A DNA stretch of 22,323 nt from CAYRGQ01 sp964444885 (GTDB taxonomy: Bacteria > Bacteroidota > Bacteroidia > Sphingobacteriales > Sphingobacteriaceae): positions 1 to 22,323 of the forward strand of contig CAYUIZ010000043.1 in NCBI GenBank assembly GCA_964444885.1. Direction: 5' to 3'. How positions within the stretch are numbered: position 1 is the first letter of the stretch; every line of letters begins with the position of its first letter. The notes below the pieces were generated by a model. It saw only the letters and a list, made by a program, of their open reading frames with translations, had not been told where the DNA came from and did no database searches. Of this stretch, positions 8,803 to 15,718 are shown in pieces. The position numbers and the translations under genes are program-made.

Positions 8803-9537
8803 TTAATAGGCCAGCGAGCCGAAATGATACTGAAGGGTAATGCCCGCTACGGGTGCGTAAAACGTTTCCCAAACGTGCTTGGTTCGTTCATCTTCCATTC
8901 CACCCGACGTTTTTTGCGCGCTGAGCGCGACATTGAAATTGGCTTCGGCGGCCAGCGATACTTTCGGAATGATGAACACCCGTACGCCAAGGAATGGCGA
9001 TGCCAATGCCGCTAATTTGCGGTCGGTAAGAACGATTGTCTCGTCCATGGTGATGTAATCCGCTTCGTGGCGCTGGATCATGGCTCCCAAATCCATCCCC
9101 AGATAGGGCTGTACCCGCAGGTAATTGATATGGTATTGCATGCCCAGCTTGACGGCTGTATTACGGAATTCGCCAAGCGATTCCTCGCAGTCGGCGCAGG
9201 ATCGGCTTCCAAATCCGTTGTTGCGGTAATGCGAAGCCTGCAGCCGGTAGGTCATTTGGTTGTTGTTGAAACCCAGCGTTAAACCGTTGAAATAGGTATT
9301 CACGTAGCGGTCGTTGTCGGATTGGTTCAGCAACGCGGGAAACTGCTCGTGCCCGTACACTTTGAGGCCGATTGTATAGAGGAAATCCGTGTTGAACGTG
9401 CGGGTCTGATGTTGGGGCAGGACCGTATTCGGGTACTGGACCGTGTCAATCCGGGTAACTTGGGCGAGCGCCGGACAACCCGCCATGATGGCGATGATTG
9501 CGGCAAAAACAATCCGTAGGGGTTTGGCTTTAATCAC
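8803..9537 (-). CDS. Predicted small outer-membrane beta-barrel protein, GTG start
   Basis: 244 residues from a GTG at 9537. No ATG upstream or soon after would keep the signal peptide. Residues 1-25 form a secretion signal ending in PALA-Q, typical of Bacteroidota. MAGC at 18-21 could alternatively be read as a lipobox, but the mature part argues for a barrel. It has alternating amphipathic strands (LTLGFNNNQMTYRLQASHY, LRVQPYLGMDLGAM, SLAAEANFNVAL) and a C-terminal strand GITLQYHFGSLAY. A CADC pair near residue 119 may form a disulfide in a loop. An imperfect -7 box, TATTTTCG at 9542-9549, lies 4 nt before the GTG. No specific family is recognised. The gene converges on priA with 25 nt between stops and no visible terminator. 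Confidence 0.75.
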   Translation of the reverse strand: MIKAKPLRIVFAAIIAIMAGCPALAQVTRIDTVQYPNTVLPQHQTRTFNTDFLYTIGLKVYGHEQFPALLNQSDNDRYVNTYFNGLTLGFNNNQMTYRLQASHYRNNGFGSRSCADCEESLGEFRNTAVKLGMQYHINYLRVQPYLGMDLGAMIQRHEADYITMDETIVLTDRKLAALASPFLGVRVFIIPKVSLAAEANFNVALSAQKTSGGMEDERTKHVWETFYAPVAGITLQYHFGSLAY

Positions 9538-9660
9538 AGTGCGAAAATAGGAAATAATCCGTTATGCAACGCTCGGAAACCCGAATTCTTGAAAAAAGCC
9601 TGATCATGAATGGATTACTCGAAAAGCGATTATTTTGGGTGAATATTGCCCCAACAATGC

Positions 9661-9668
9661 TATTTTTG
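9661..9668 (+). promoter_or_regulatory. -7 promoter box (TATTTTTG) for pcm
   Basis: TATTTTTG matches TAnnTTTG and lies 7 nt before the pcm ATG. A TTTG lies 23 nt further upstream, slightly longer than the usual spacer. The transcript would start within a few bases of the start codon. Confidence 0.55.
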
Positions 9669-9675
9669 ATGCGAA

Positions 9676-10332
9676 ATGGCATACAAATTCATTGACAACT
9701 ACCGCGAGAAGGGTGCAAGGAAGCAGCTGCTGGCAATCCTGAAATCCAAAGGGATTGAAGACCAAGCTGTTTTAGAGGCCCTGGGCAAGGTGCCCCGGCA
9801 TTATTTTTTTGACGAGACATTCTGGGTGCAAGCCTACAAGGACATTGCTTTTCCCATAGGCGACGGGCAGACCATCTCCCAGCCGTATACGGTCGCTTAC
9901 CAAACACAATTGCTCCACGTGCAGCGGGGCGACAAAATACTGGAAATCGGTACCGGATCCGGATACCAAACGTGTATCTTGATGGAGCTGGGTGCCGAGG
10001 TGTACACCATCGAGCGGCAGGCCAATCTCTACCAGCGCGCGATGCTGGTGTTGCCGCATATGGGCTACCGCCCTCATTTTTTTTTGGGCGATGGCTCGCA
10101 GGGGATTCCCGAGCACGCGCCTTATGATAAAATCCTGGTGACGGCAGGCGCGCCTTTTGTGCCCGAGACGTTGTTGGCGCAGCTGCGTCCCGGCGGGCTG
10201 TTGGTTATTCCGGTAGGGGACGAAAAAGAACAAAAAATGGTGTCCGTGATTAAGATCGATGAGGACAAATACGAACAAATTGAGTTGGATACCTTTCGGT
10301 TTGTTCCGCTCGTAGGCGAACAAGCATGGTAA
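9676..10332 (+). CDS. pcm: Protein-L-isoaspartate O-methyltransferase
   Basis: 218 residues, the family's usual length. The substrate and SAM-binding motifs are all present: PIGDGQTISQPYTVAYQ at 60-76, motif I LEIGTGSGYQT at 89-99, YTIER at 110-114, GDGSQG at 138-143, and VTAGAP at 155-160 with the following PGGLLVIPVG. The enzyme uses S-adenosylmethionine to methylate isoaspartyl residues in damaged proteins so that they can return to normal aspartyl linkages, in the cytosol. The stop codon overlaps the start of the MutS-like gene, so the two are translated from one message. The -7 box just upstream supports this start. Confidence 0.96.
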   Translation: MAYKFIDNYREKGARKQLLAILKSKGIEDQAVLEALGKVPRHYFFDETFWVQAYKDIAFPIGDGQTISQPYTVAYQTQLLHVQRGDKILEIGTGSGYQTCILMELGAEVYTIERQANLYQRAMLVLPHMGYRPHFFLGDGSQGIPEHAPYDKILVTAGAPFVPETLLAQLRPGGLLVIPVGDEKEQKMVSVIKIDEDKYEQIELDTFRFVPLVGEQAW

Positions 10333-12182
10333 TGGCAGAAGAGGTGACGGGCAACGGTACCGCGCTTGCGAATGAAGCGGTGGTAGCACGATACGAAAGA
10401 CAGGTAGCGGAGACGAAAAGCGTGCTAGCGCACGTCAGCCGCACCATCAACCGTTTATCCCTCTCACGTTTGGCCGTCATTGTTTTGGGCGCTGCCTTGG
10501 TGTTCAGTGCCGTGCAGACCGAGTCCGTGAGTTTGGTGTTAGTCGCTGCGGGTGTGGTTGTGTTGCTGTTTATCCTGCTGGTGTCCAAGCAGAGTAAAGC
10601 CGAACAACGGCAGCGTGCACTGCAGGACTTGCTAGCCGTCAACGAAAACGAATTGGCGATCCGCGCCGGCAAGCCGAATGTGTATGTCGATGGCGGATGC
10701 TACGCGGACAGCAAGCATCCGTATACCGACGACTTGGATATTTTCGGGACCAATTCCGTATATGCGCGGATCAATCGTTGCGCCACCAATCTCGCCAACA
10801 ATCAGCTGGCGAGCTGGCTGTCCGGCCCCGCTGAGGATACGGAAATCGGCGCGCGGCAAGGGGCCGTGGCGGAAATTGCGGCGTTACCCGGATGGAGCCA
10901 GGGCCTGCAACGGAGTCTCTTTTTTGAAGTGAAAGAAAGGACGGACATCAAGAGCCGGTTTGCCGGCTTGATGGAAGACCGTTCCATGGATATCGGCGGC
11001 CCGTTGCTGCGTGCCTACGTGAAGTTGGCGCCTTGGTTGTTTTTAGCATCGCTGCTGGTGGCATTTTTCTTTCCGCCGCTCTTGCGTGTGCTGGTCATCC
11101 TTGGGGTTGGTCACCTGATGGTCTCCTTTTGGTTCGCCGGTAAGATCGGGCGTGTGTCGGGCAATGTGGATCGGGCCGGGCGTTTGCTGGCATCGTATGC
11201 CGAGGCGTTTCGGCAGGTCGAGGGTACCGCATGGAAATCCGGTAGAGCGAAAGCCTTGGCCGACCGCCTTATATTCAACCAAACCGAACCCGCATCGGCT
11301 GTTTTCGCCAAACTCGCCCTGTTGGTCAACAAGCTGGATTACCGGCTCAATATGTTGATAGGCGCCTTGCTGAATATGATTTTTCTGTGGGATTTGAAGC
11401 AGGTCTATGCCATTGTGGAGTGGCGCAGGCAATACAAAGACGGGGTGATGGACGCATTTGCCGCCCTGGCTGAGTTCGAAACGCTGAACACGCTGGCCAT
11501 TCTGCAAACCAACCATCCCACGTGGACAACCCCGGCAATCTATTCGCCCGAGCAACGCGTGCTCAGCTGCGAAAGCATCGGACATCCACTTATTCCGGTA
11601 GGGGCGTCCGTGCCGAATGACTACGCGCTCCACGACCATCGCATTGCGCTCGTGACAGGGTCGAATATGGCGGGCAAGAGTACGTTCCTGCGGACCATCG
11701 GCGTCAATATCGTCCTCGCATTGGCAGGAGGTGCGGTCTGTGCCCGGCGCATGGATGTCTCGGTCTGCAGGCTGGTGACCTATATGCGCATCAAGGATTC
11801 ACTCAACGAAAATACGTCGACGTTCAAGGCCGAGCTTGATCGCATGCAGTTGATTCTGAATAAAGTAAGCAATCAGCCGCACACTTTCTTTCTCATCGAT
11901 GAGATGCTGCGCGGCACCAATTCAGTAGATAAGTACTTGGGGAGCAAGGCAATCATCCAGCAGCTGATCGCGCATGACGGCTATGGTATGGTGGCTACGC
12001 ACGACCTGAAATTGGCCGAACTGGAGAAAAGCAATCCGCAGATCGTCCGCAATTATCACTTCGACATCCAAGTGAGCGAGGGCGAAATGCTGTTCGATTA
12101 CAAGCTGAAAAGAGGTGAGTGCACCATCTTCAACGCGTCCTTGCTGCTGCGCCGAATCGGCGTGCATGTGGCCGAAGAGTAA
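10326..12182 (+). CDS. Membrane-anchored MutS-like ATPase (MutS domain V protein)
   Basis: 618 residues. Two in-frame starts overlap the pcm stop: ATG 10326, and ATG 10332 which forms TAATG with the stop. Translation is probably coupled to pcm. Residues 47-63 and 69-87 form one hydrophobic hairpin and 235-249 and 252-272 a second, so the N-terminal half is likely embedded in the inner membrane. The C-terminal half is a MutS ATPase: Walker A GSNMAGKST at 445-453, the signature-like ENTSTFKAE at 495-503, Walker B FFLIDE at 521-526 followed by RGTNS, and ATHD at 557-560. The mismatch-recognition domain of MutS is absent. This short membrane form is common in Bacteroidota and its role is unknown; it should not be called mutS. 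Confidence 0.88.
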   Translation: MVMAEEVTGNGTALANEAVVARYERQVAETKSVLAHVSRTINRLSLSRLAVIVLGAALVFSAVQTESVSLVLVAAGVVVLLFILLVSKQSKAEQRQRALQDLLAVNENELAIRAGKPNVYVDGGCYADSKHPYTDDLDIFGTNSVYARINRCATNLANNQLASWLSGPAEDTEIGARQGAVAEIAALPGWSQGLQRSLFFEVKERTDIKSRFAGLMEDRSMDIGGPLLRAYVKLAPWLFLASLLVAFFFPPLLRVLVILGVGHLMVSFWFAGKIGRVSGNVDRAGRLLASYAEAFRQVEGTAWKSGRAKALADRLIFNQTEPASAVFAKLALLVNKLDYRLNMLIGALLNMIFLWDLKQVYAIVEWRRQYKDGVMDAFAALAEFETLNTLAILQTNHPTWTTPAIYSPEQRVLSCESIGHPLIPVGASVPNDYALHDHRIALVTGSNMAGKSTFLRTIGVNIVLALAGGAVCARRMDVSVCRLVTYMRIKDSLNENTSTFKAELDRMQLILNKVSNQPHTFFLIDEMLRGTNSVDKYLGSKAIIQQLIAHDGYGMVATHDLKLAELEKSNPQIVRNYHFDIQVSEGEMLFDYKLKRGECTIFNASLLLRRIGVHVAEE

Positions 12183-12188
12183 GGTGGG

Positions 12189-12650
12189 TTAGCGTTTCAT
12201 CACGCGGTCCAGTTCGCGTTTTGTGTCGCGCTCCTTGATGGTGTCGCGTTTGTCGAAGTCCTTTTTACCTTGGGCCAGCGCAATTTCCAGTTTGGCAAAA
12301 CCCCGTTTGCTAATGAACATCCGCAGGGGAACAATCGTAAATCCACGTTCTAGTCCTTTGGTTTTTAGTTTTTTAAGCTCTTTTTTAGTCAGGAGCAACT
12401 GGCGATCGCGTTTCGCTTCGTGATTATAGAAAGAGCCGTGCGAATACTCCGCGATGTGCATATTGCGGATGTAAAGCCCATCGTCGAAAAACGTGCAAAA
12501 CGCATCGTTGATGTTCGCTTTTCCTTCGCGTATGGACTTGATCTCCGTGCCGAGGAGGCGGATGCCCGCCGTATAGCTGTCGAGGATGTGGTACTCGAAG
12601 TGTGCTTTCTTGTTTTTTATATTGATATCTCCCGATAGTGCCATGGGCAT
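12189..12650 (-). CDS. smpB: SsrA-binding protein SmpB
   Basis: 153 residues, the usual length. Conserved SmpB blocks are NKKAHFEYHI at 13-22, LLGTEIKSIREGKANI at 32-47, AFC at 50-52, KRDRQLLLTKKE at 80-91 and KRGFAKLEIALAQGKKDFDKR at 115-135. The basic C-terminal tail (DTIKERDTKRELDRVMKR), which reaches the ribosome decoding site, is present. SmpB binds tmRNA and delivers it to stalled ribosomes. Starts at 12650 and 12644 (second Met) are both possible. The gene lies 39 nt downstream of the DtxR-type regulator on the same strand and converges on the MutS-like gene with only 6 nt between stops. The tmRNA gene itself is not in this window. Confidence 0.96.
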   Translation of the reverse strand: MPMALSGDINIKNKKAHFEYHILDSYTAGIRLLGTEIKSIREGKANINDAFCTFFDDGLYIRNMHIAEYSHGSFYNHEAKRDRQLLLTKKELKKLKTKGLERGFTIVPLRMFISKRGFAKLEIALAQGKKDFDKRDTIKERDTKRELDRVMKR

Positions 12651-12689
12651 TGGTGTCGTTAAGGGTTGTGTCAGCTGGCGACAGCCCGC

Positions 12690-13352
12690 TTATATTCTTT
12701 TGCAATATACGTTTTGCGCTACTTTTTCAGAGACGTTCATCTGTTTTTCGCCGATGCGTATGTTCAATGAGTGGTCAAACGATGCCCGTTCGACCACGTG
12801 CACCACGCTGTTGATGCCGATGCCAACCTGGCTGGCATATTTCAGAAAGTGGGGATTGGTGTCGTTCACGGCTGTTATGCGGTAGTCGTGTCCGGCCTCT
12901 ACGTGCGATAACTTGTGACGGTGTTGGTCGAGCAATTCGCCTGCGGCGGTCGGTATCGCATCGCCGTGCGGGTCGAAAGACGGATAGCCGAGAAATTCGT
13001 CGAGGCGCTCAACCAATTTGTCGGACCGCACGTGTTCGAGCTGTTCGGCCACGTCGTGCACTTCGTCCCAGCGAAATCCCAGCTTGTCGTACAGGAAGGT
13101 CTCCCATAGCCGGTGTTTTCGGATAATGTGGGTAGCCTCCAGTCTTCCTTTTTCCGTTAGGGATATTTTCCCGTATTTCTCGTAGTTGACGAGCTCTTTA
13201 TCACGCAGCTTCTTAAGCATGTCGGTTGCCGTGGCCGGACGCACGTGCAGTTTACCCGCCAATTGGTTGGTTCCTGCTTCGCCATTGGCCCCGCTTTCGG
13301 AGGTAATGTGCAGCAACGCCTTCAAATAATTTTCCTCGGTCACAGACAGCAT
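12690..13352 (-). CDS. DtxR/MntR family metal-dependent transcriptional regulator
   Basis: The frame is open from 13406, but ATG 13352 is the likely start. It opens with the family-typical LSVTEENYLKAL, and a TACCTTTG promoter box lies within the longer reading, 4 nt before this ATG. The 220-residue protein has a winged helix-turn-helix at about 28-70 (TNQLAGKLHVRPATATDMLKKL), a dimerisation and metal-binding domain with His80, Glu103, Glu106 and His107 (VHDVAEQLEHV), and a C-terminal SH3/FeoA-like domain from about 155. Glu103 sits where DtxR has Cys102, as in MntR. Asn8 replaces the Asp or Met ligand of characterised members. It probably represses manganese or iron uptake genes when metal is plentiful; its targets are not visible here. 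Confidence 0.9.
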   Translation of the reverse strand: MLSVTEENYLKALLHITSESGANGEAGTNQLAGKLHVRPATATDMLKKLRDKELVNYEKYGKISLTEKGRLEATHIIRKHRLWETFLYDKLGFRWDEVHDVAEQLEHVRSDKLVERLDEFLGYPSFDPHGDAIPTAAGELLDQHRHKLSHVEAGHDYRITAVNDTNPHFLKYASQVGIGINSVVHVVERASFDHSLNIRIGEKQMNVSEKVAQNVYCKRI

Positions 13353-13356
13353 ACGG

Positions 13357-13364
13357 CAAAGGTA
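13357..13364 (-). promoter_or_regulatory. -7 promoter box (TACCTTTG) for the DtxR-type gene
   Basis: TACCTTTG on the minus strand matches TAnnTTTG and ends 4 nt before ATG 13352. Transcription should start at or next to the A of the start codon, giving a leaderless message and ruling out the longer open frame. The -33 region is weak. Confidence 0.65.
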
Positions 13365-13704
13365 GATAAATTGTTCTAATCGCTGTGCTACTTTGCGTGG
13401 CAGCACGGGGGTTCAGCAGACTAGTTCAGCAGTTTTTTCTTCGCAAGGATCCGCTCCGCCACCGGCGGGGAGTGGGGCGATGCGAATTTAGGTTTTCGGG
13501 GTGGTGAGGCGGGATTGAGGTGGTTTTACCCTGCGAAAAAATTTTTTTCACCAATATGAAAAATTTGTAATAACTTACACCTGCTAATCGGGCAGTTAAC
13601 TTAAACAGCGGTAAAGTTATGCCCACCCTGCCATGCGCTGTCGGTTGCCGAAAGGAACGTGCGGGCGGCGACAGGGGATGTTGAACCCGTAAACGACGAC
13701 AATA
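13365..13704 (+). other. Intergenic region between divergent genes, no gene seen
   Basis: About 350 nt separate the DtxR-type start from the esterase start. Apart from the DtxR promoter I see a near-direct repeat of TTCAGCAG at 13412-13432, an A/T palindrome GAAAAAATTTTTTTC around 13535-13549, and an AT-rich stretch at 13550-13615 that probably contains the esterase promoter. No full TAnnTTTG match is found on the plus strand there. Short open frames that cross the region do not look like protein. Confidence 0.5.
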
Positions 13705-14409
13705 TTGAAAGAACAATTCCACCACTGGTACTCGCATACACTCGGGCGCGATTTTCAGATGCTAGAATTTGGCCATGCTGGTCGTCCCCTCATTCTTTTC
13801 CCGTCCTCCATGGGGCGCTATTTCGAGGCCAAGGACCGTGGCCTGATTGAGGCTGCACAGTGGTTCATCGAGAATGGGAGCATACGGGTCTACTGCGTAG
13901 ACAGTATTGACGAGCTGAGCTGGTACAACAAAAGCATCCACCCCTCGCAACGCGCGTACAATCATTCGCTCTACGACCAGTTTATCCATCAGGACGTGCT
14001 GGAGCGGACCCGGCATGACACCGGCCACGACCGGGTCATTGTGGCTGGATGCAGCTTTGGCGGCTATCATGCGGCGAATTTTGCGTTTCGCTATCCCGAA
14101 CGGGTCAGCGCACTGTTGTCGATGAGTGGTGCTTTCGATATCAAACCCCAAGTAGACGGCTACTATGACGATACGGTTTATTTTAATAATCCGGTGGATT
14201 TTCTGCCCGGGTCGGCCAACCCGGAGCTATATAACTTGAAAATAATCCTGGGGGCAGGCGAACAAGATATTTGCCGCGGGCAAAATGAACACCTCTCGGG
14301 GATCTTGCACCAGAAGGACATCGGCCACTGGCTTGATATCCGGGCTGGAGGCATCCACGACTGGCCGCTTTGGCTGGACATGTTCCCCCACTATCTATCT
14401 GTGCTATAA
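13705..14409 (+). CDS. Predicted serine esterase, alpha/beta-hydrolase fold (COG4947 type), TTG start
   Basis: 234 residues starting at TTG 13705. An in-frame stop lies at 13690 and the next in-frame ATG (13759) would remove KEQFHHWYS, which as I recall corresponds to the conserved opening of homologues, so TTG is preferred. The catalytic residues are clear: nucleophile Ser in AGCSFGGYHA (GxSxGG), a probable acid in GAGEQDICRG, and the His in GGIHDWPLW near the C-terminus, as in the esterase D/Est family. No signal peptide is seen, so it is cytosolic. The substrate is unknown. It is the first of five plus-strand genes; the ATP-grasp gene begins 43 nt downstream. It may release or proof-read an ester or amide made by the neighbouring ligases, which is inference. 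Confidence 0.82.
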   Translation: MKEQFHHWYSHTLGRDFQMLEFGHAGRPLILFPSSMGRYFEAKDRGLIEAAQWFIENGSIRVYCVDSIDELSWYNKSIHPSQRAYNHSLYDQFIHQDVLERTRHDTGHDRVIVAGCSFGGYHAANFAFRYPERVSALLSMSGAFDIKPQVDGYYDDTVYFNNPVDFLPGSANPELYNLKIILGAGEQDICRGQNEHLSGILHQKDIGHWLDIRAGGIHDWPLWLDMFPHYLSVL

Positions 14410-14452
14410 CACGCGATGATTTAAAACACAATAATCACCCAATAACAACAAT

Positions 14453-15538
14453 ATGAAGAAAATTGGTATTTTATTTGGCAAGGAAAACACGTTTCCCCAA
14501 GCTTTTGTCGATAAGGTGAATAGCCTGGCTCAAGGGAAGGACATCGTGGCGGAGGCCGTGACGATCGATAAGGTTGTCCAAGCGCAGCCAACCGAGTACG
14601 CAGTCATCATCGACCGGATTTCGCAGGACGTGCCTTTTTACCGCGCTTACCTCAAGAATGCGGCTATATCCGGCACGGCCGTTATCAACAACCCGTTTTG
14701 GTGGAGCGCCGATGAGAAGTTCTTCAACAATGCGCTGGCCGAAAAAATCGGTGTGCATGTGCCCAAAACCGTAATCCTGCCTTCGTACGCTTTGCCCGAT
14801 GATACGTCGGATGAGTCGTTTCGCAACTTGGCCTTTCCGCTGGACTGGGAAAGTATTTTTGCGTACGTCGGTTTTCCCGCGTACATGAAACCTTTTGCGG
14901 GCGGCGGCTGGAAAAATGTTTACAAACTGCACGACCGGGAGGAGTTTAGCGAAAAGCACCGGGAGACTGGGCAGCTCGTGATGATGCTCCAGGAGGAAAT
15001 TGTATTTGAACAGTATTATCGTTGCTACTGCATCGGTGGCAAACATGTGCGTATCATGCCTTACGAACCGCGCAATCCGCATCATCTGCGCTATGCCGCT
15101 GATTTTGAGCCGAGCCAAGAACTGTTGGCCACGATGGAAGGCATTGTGCTGCGAATTAATGAATACTTGGGCTACGATTTCAATACGGTCGAGTTAGCCG
15201 TGCGCGACGGCGTGCCCTATGCGATTGACTTCTGCAATCCCGCTCCTGACGCGGATGCCCACTCGGTAGGCGAGGAGAACTTCGCGTGGGTGGTCGAAAC
15301 CGCGGCAAAATACGCCATCGAAAAAGCTGAGGCTCACCGCGCAGGCGTAGATAACCTGACTTGGGGCAAGTTTGTGGCGCAGGCCGTTGGTAAAAAGCCG
15401 TTAGTAGCCGCTAAGGGTGCAAAAGCCAAGCCGGCAGCGGCGCCGAAGACCGCGTCCGTGGCGAAGCCCGCCCGAAAAGCGGCGACGGCAAAGGCCGCCA
15501 CTGCGAAAGCATCCCCAGGCAAAACAACAAAAAAATAA
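14453..15538 (+). CDS. ATP-grasp domain protein (RimK-like ligase) with lysine/alanine-rich tail
   Basis: 361 residues. The N-terminal part (KKIGILFGKENTF) is a pre-ATP-grasp Rossmann-like domain. The ATP-grasp core includes VINNPFWWSADEKF at 78-91, the lysine strand YMKPFAGGGWKNVYKL at 144-159 with its glycine-rich loop, LQEEIVFEQYYRCYCIG at 179-195, and the metal-binding end VELAVRDGVPYAIDFCNPAPD at 246-266 with acidic and Asn residues. Such enzymes join a carboxylate to an amine or thiol through an acyl phosphate. Residues 314-361 form an unusual tail of about 13 Lys with Ala and Pro and no acidic residue, resembling histone H1-like tails. It is followed by a strong hairpin and then the GCS2 ligase gene. 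The substrate is unknown. Confidence 0.85.
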   Translation: MKKIGILFGKENTFPQAFVDKVNSLAQGKDIVAEAVTIDKVVQAQPTEYAVIIDRISQDVPFYRAYLKNAAISGTAVINNPFWWSADEKFFNNALAEKIGVHVPKTVILPSYALPDDTSDESFRNLAFPLDWESIFAYVGFPAYMKPFAGGGWKNVYKLHDREEFSEKHRETGQLVMMLQEEIVFEQYYRCYCIGGKHVRIMPYEPRNPHHLRYAADFEPSQELLATMEGIVLRINEYLGYDFNTVELAVRDGVPYAIDFCNPAPDADAHSVGEENFAWVVETAAKYAIEKAEAHRAGVDNLTWGKFVAQAVGKKPLVAAKGAKAKPAAAPKTASVAKPARKAATAKAATAKASPGKTTKK

Positions 15539-15582
15539 GCATCGCCCTGCTTATGCACTAACCGATCGCATAACAGGCCCGC

Positions 15583-15607
15583 GTGGCGTGCGCTTAGCGC
15601 ACGCCAC
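15583..15607 (+). other. Perfect 11-bp hairpin between two ligase genes
   Basis: GTGGCGTGCGC (15583-15593) pairs fully with GCGCACGCCAC (15597-15607) around a TTA loop, 45 nt after the ATP-grasp stop and about 110 nt before the GCS2 start. There is no T-tract on either side, so it is not a standard intrinsic terminator. It could attenuate transcription, protect the upstream mRNA end or bind a protein. The rest of 15539-15718 holds no gene. Confidence 0.6.
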
Positions 15608-15718
15608 CAGGCTTAACATGAATTATGAACCTAGATGAGGAGAAGCCACCAAGCCTTTCCGGCGTAGCGGCGCAGTAACCACGTGTGGCATTACGATCCG
15701 AATTAACGATTGACAGCT

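Noticed and set aside
13535..13549. A/T palindrome GAAAAAATTTTTTTC as a terminator
   Set aside because: No GC stem, and no gene ends here; more likely a bent or AT-rich promoter-associated stretch.
13426..13737. Minus-strand open frame of 103 codons upstream of the DtxR-type gene
   Set aside because: Overlaps the esterase start, has Arg- and His-rich low-quality sequence, and no promoter or conserved motif.
14471..15118. Open frame of 215 codons opposite the ATP-grasp gene
   Set aside because: Antisense to conserved ATP-grasp motifs and without a promoter or recognisable domain; a shadow frame.
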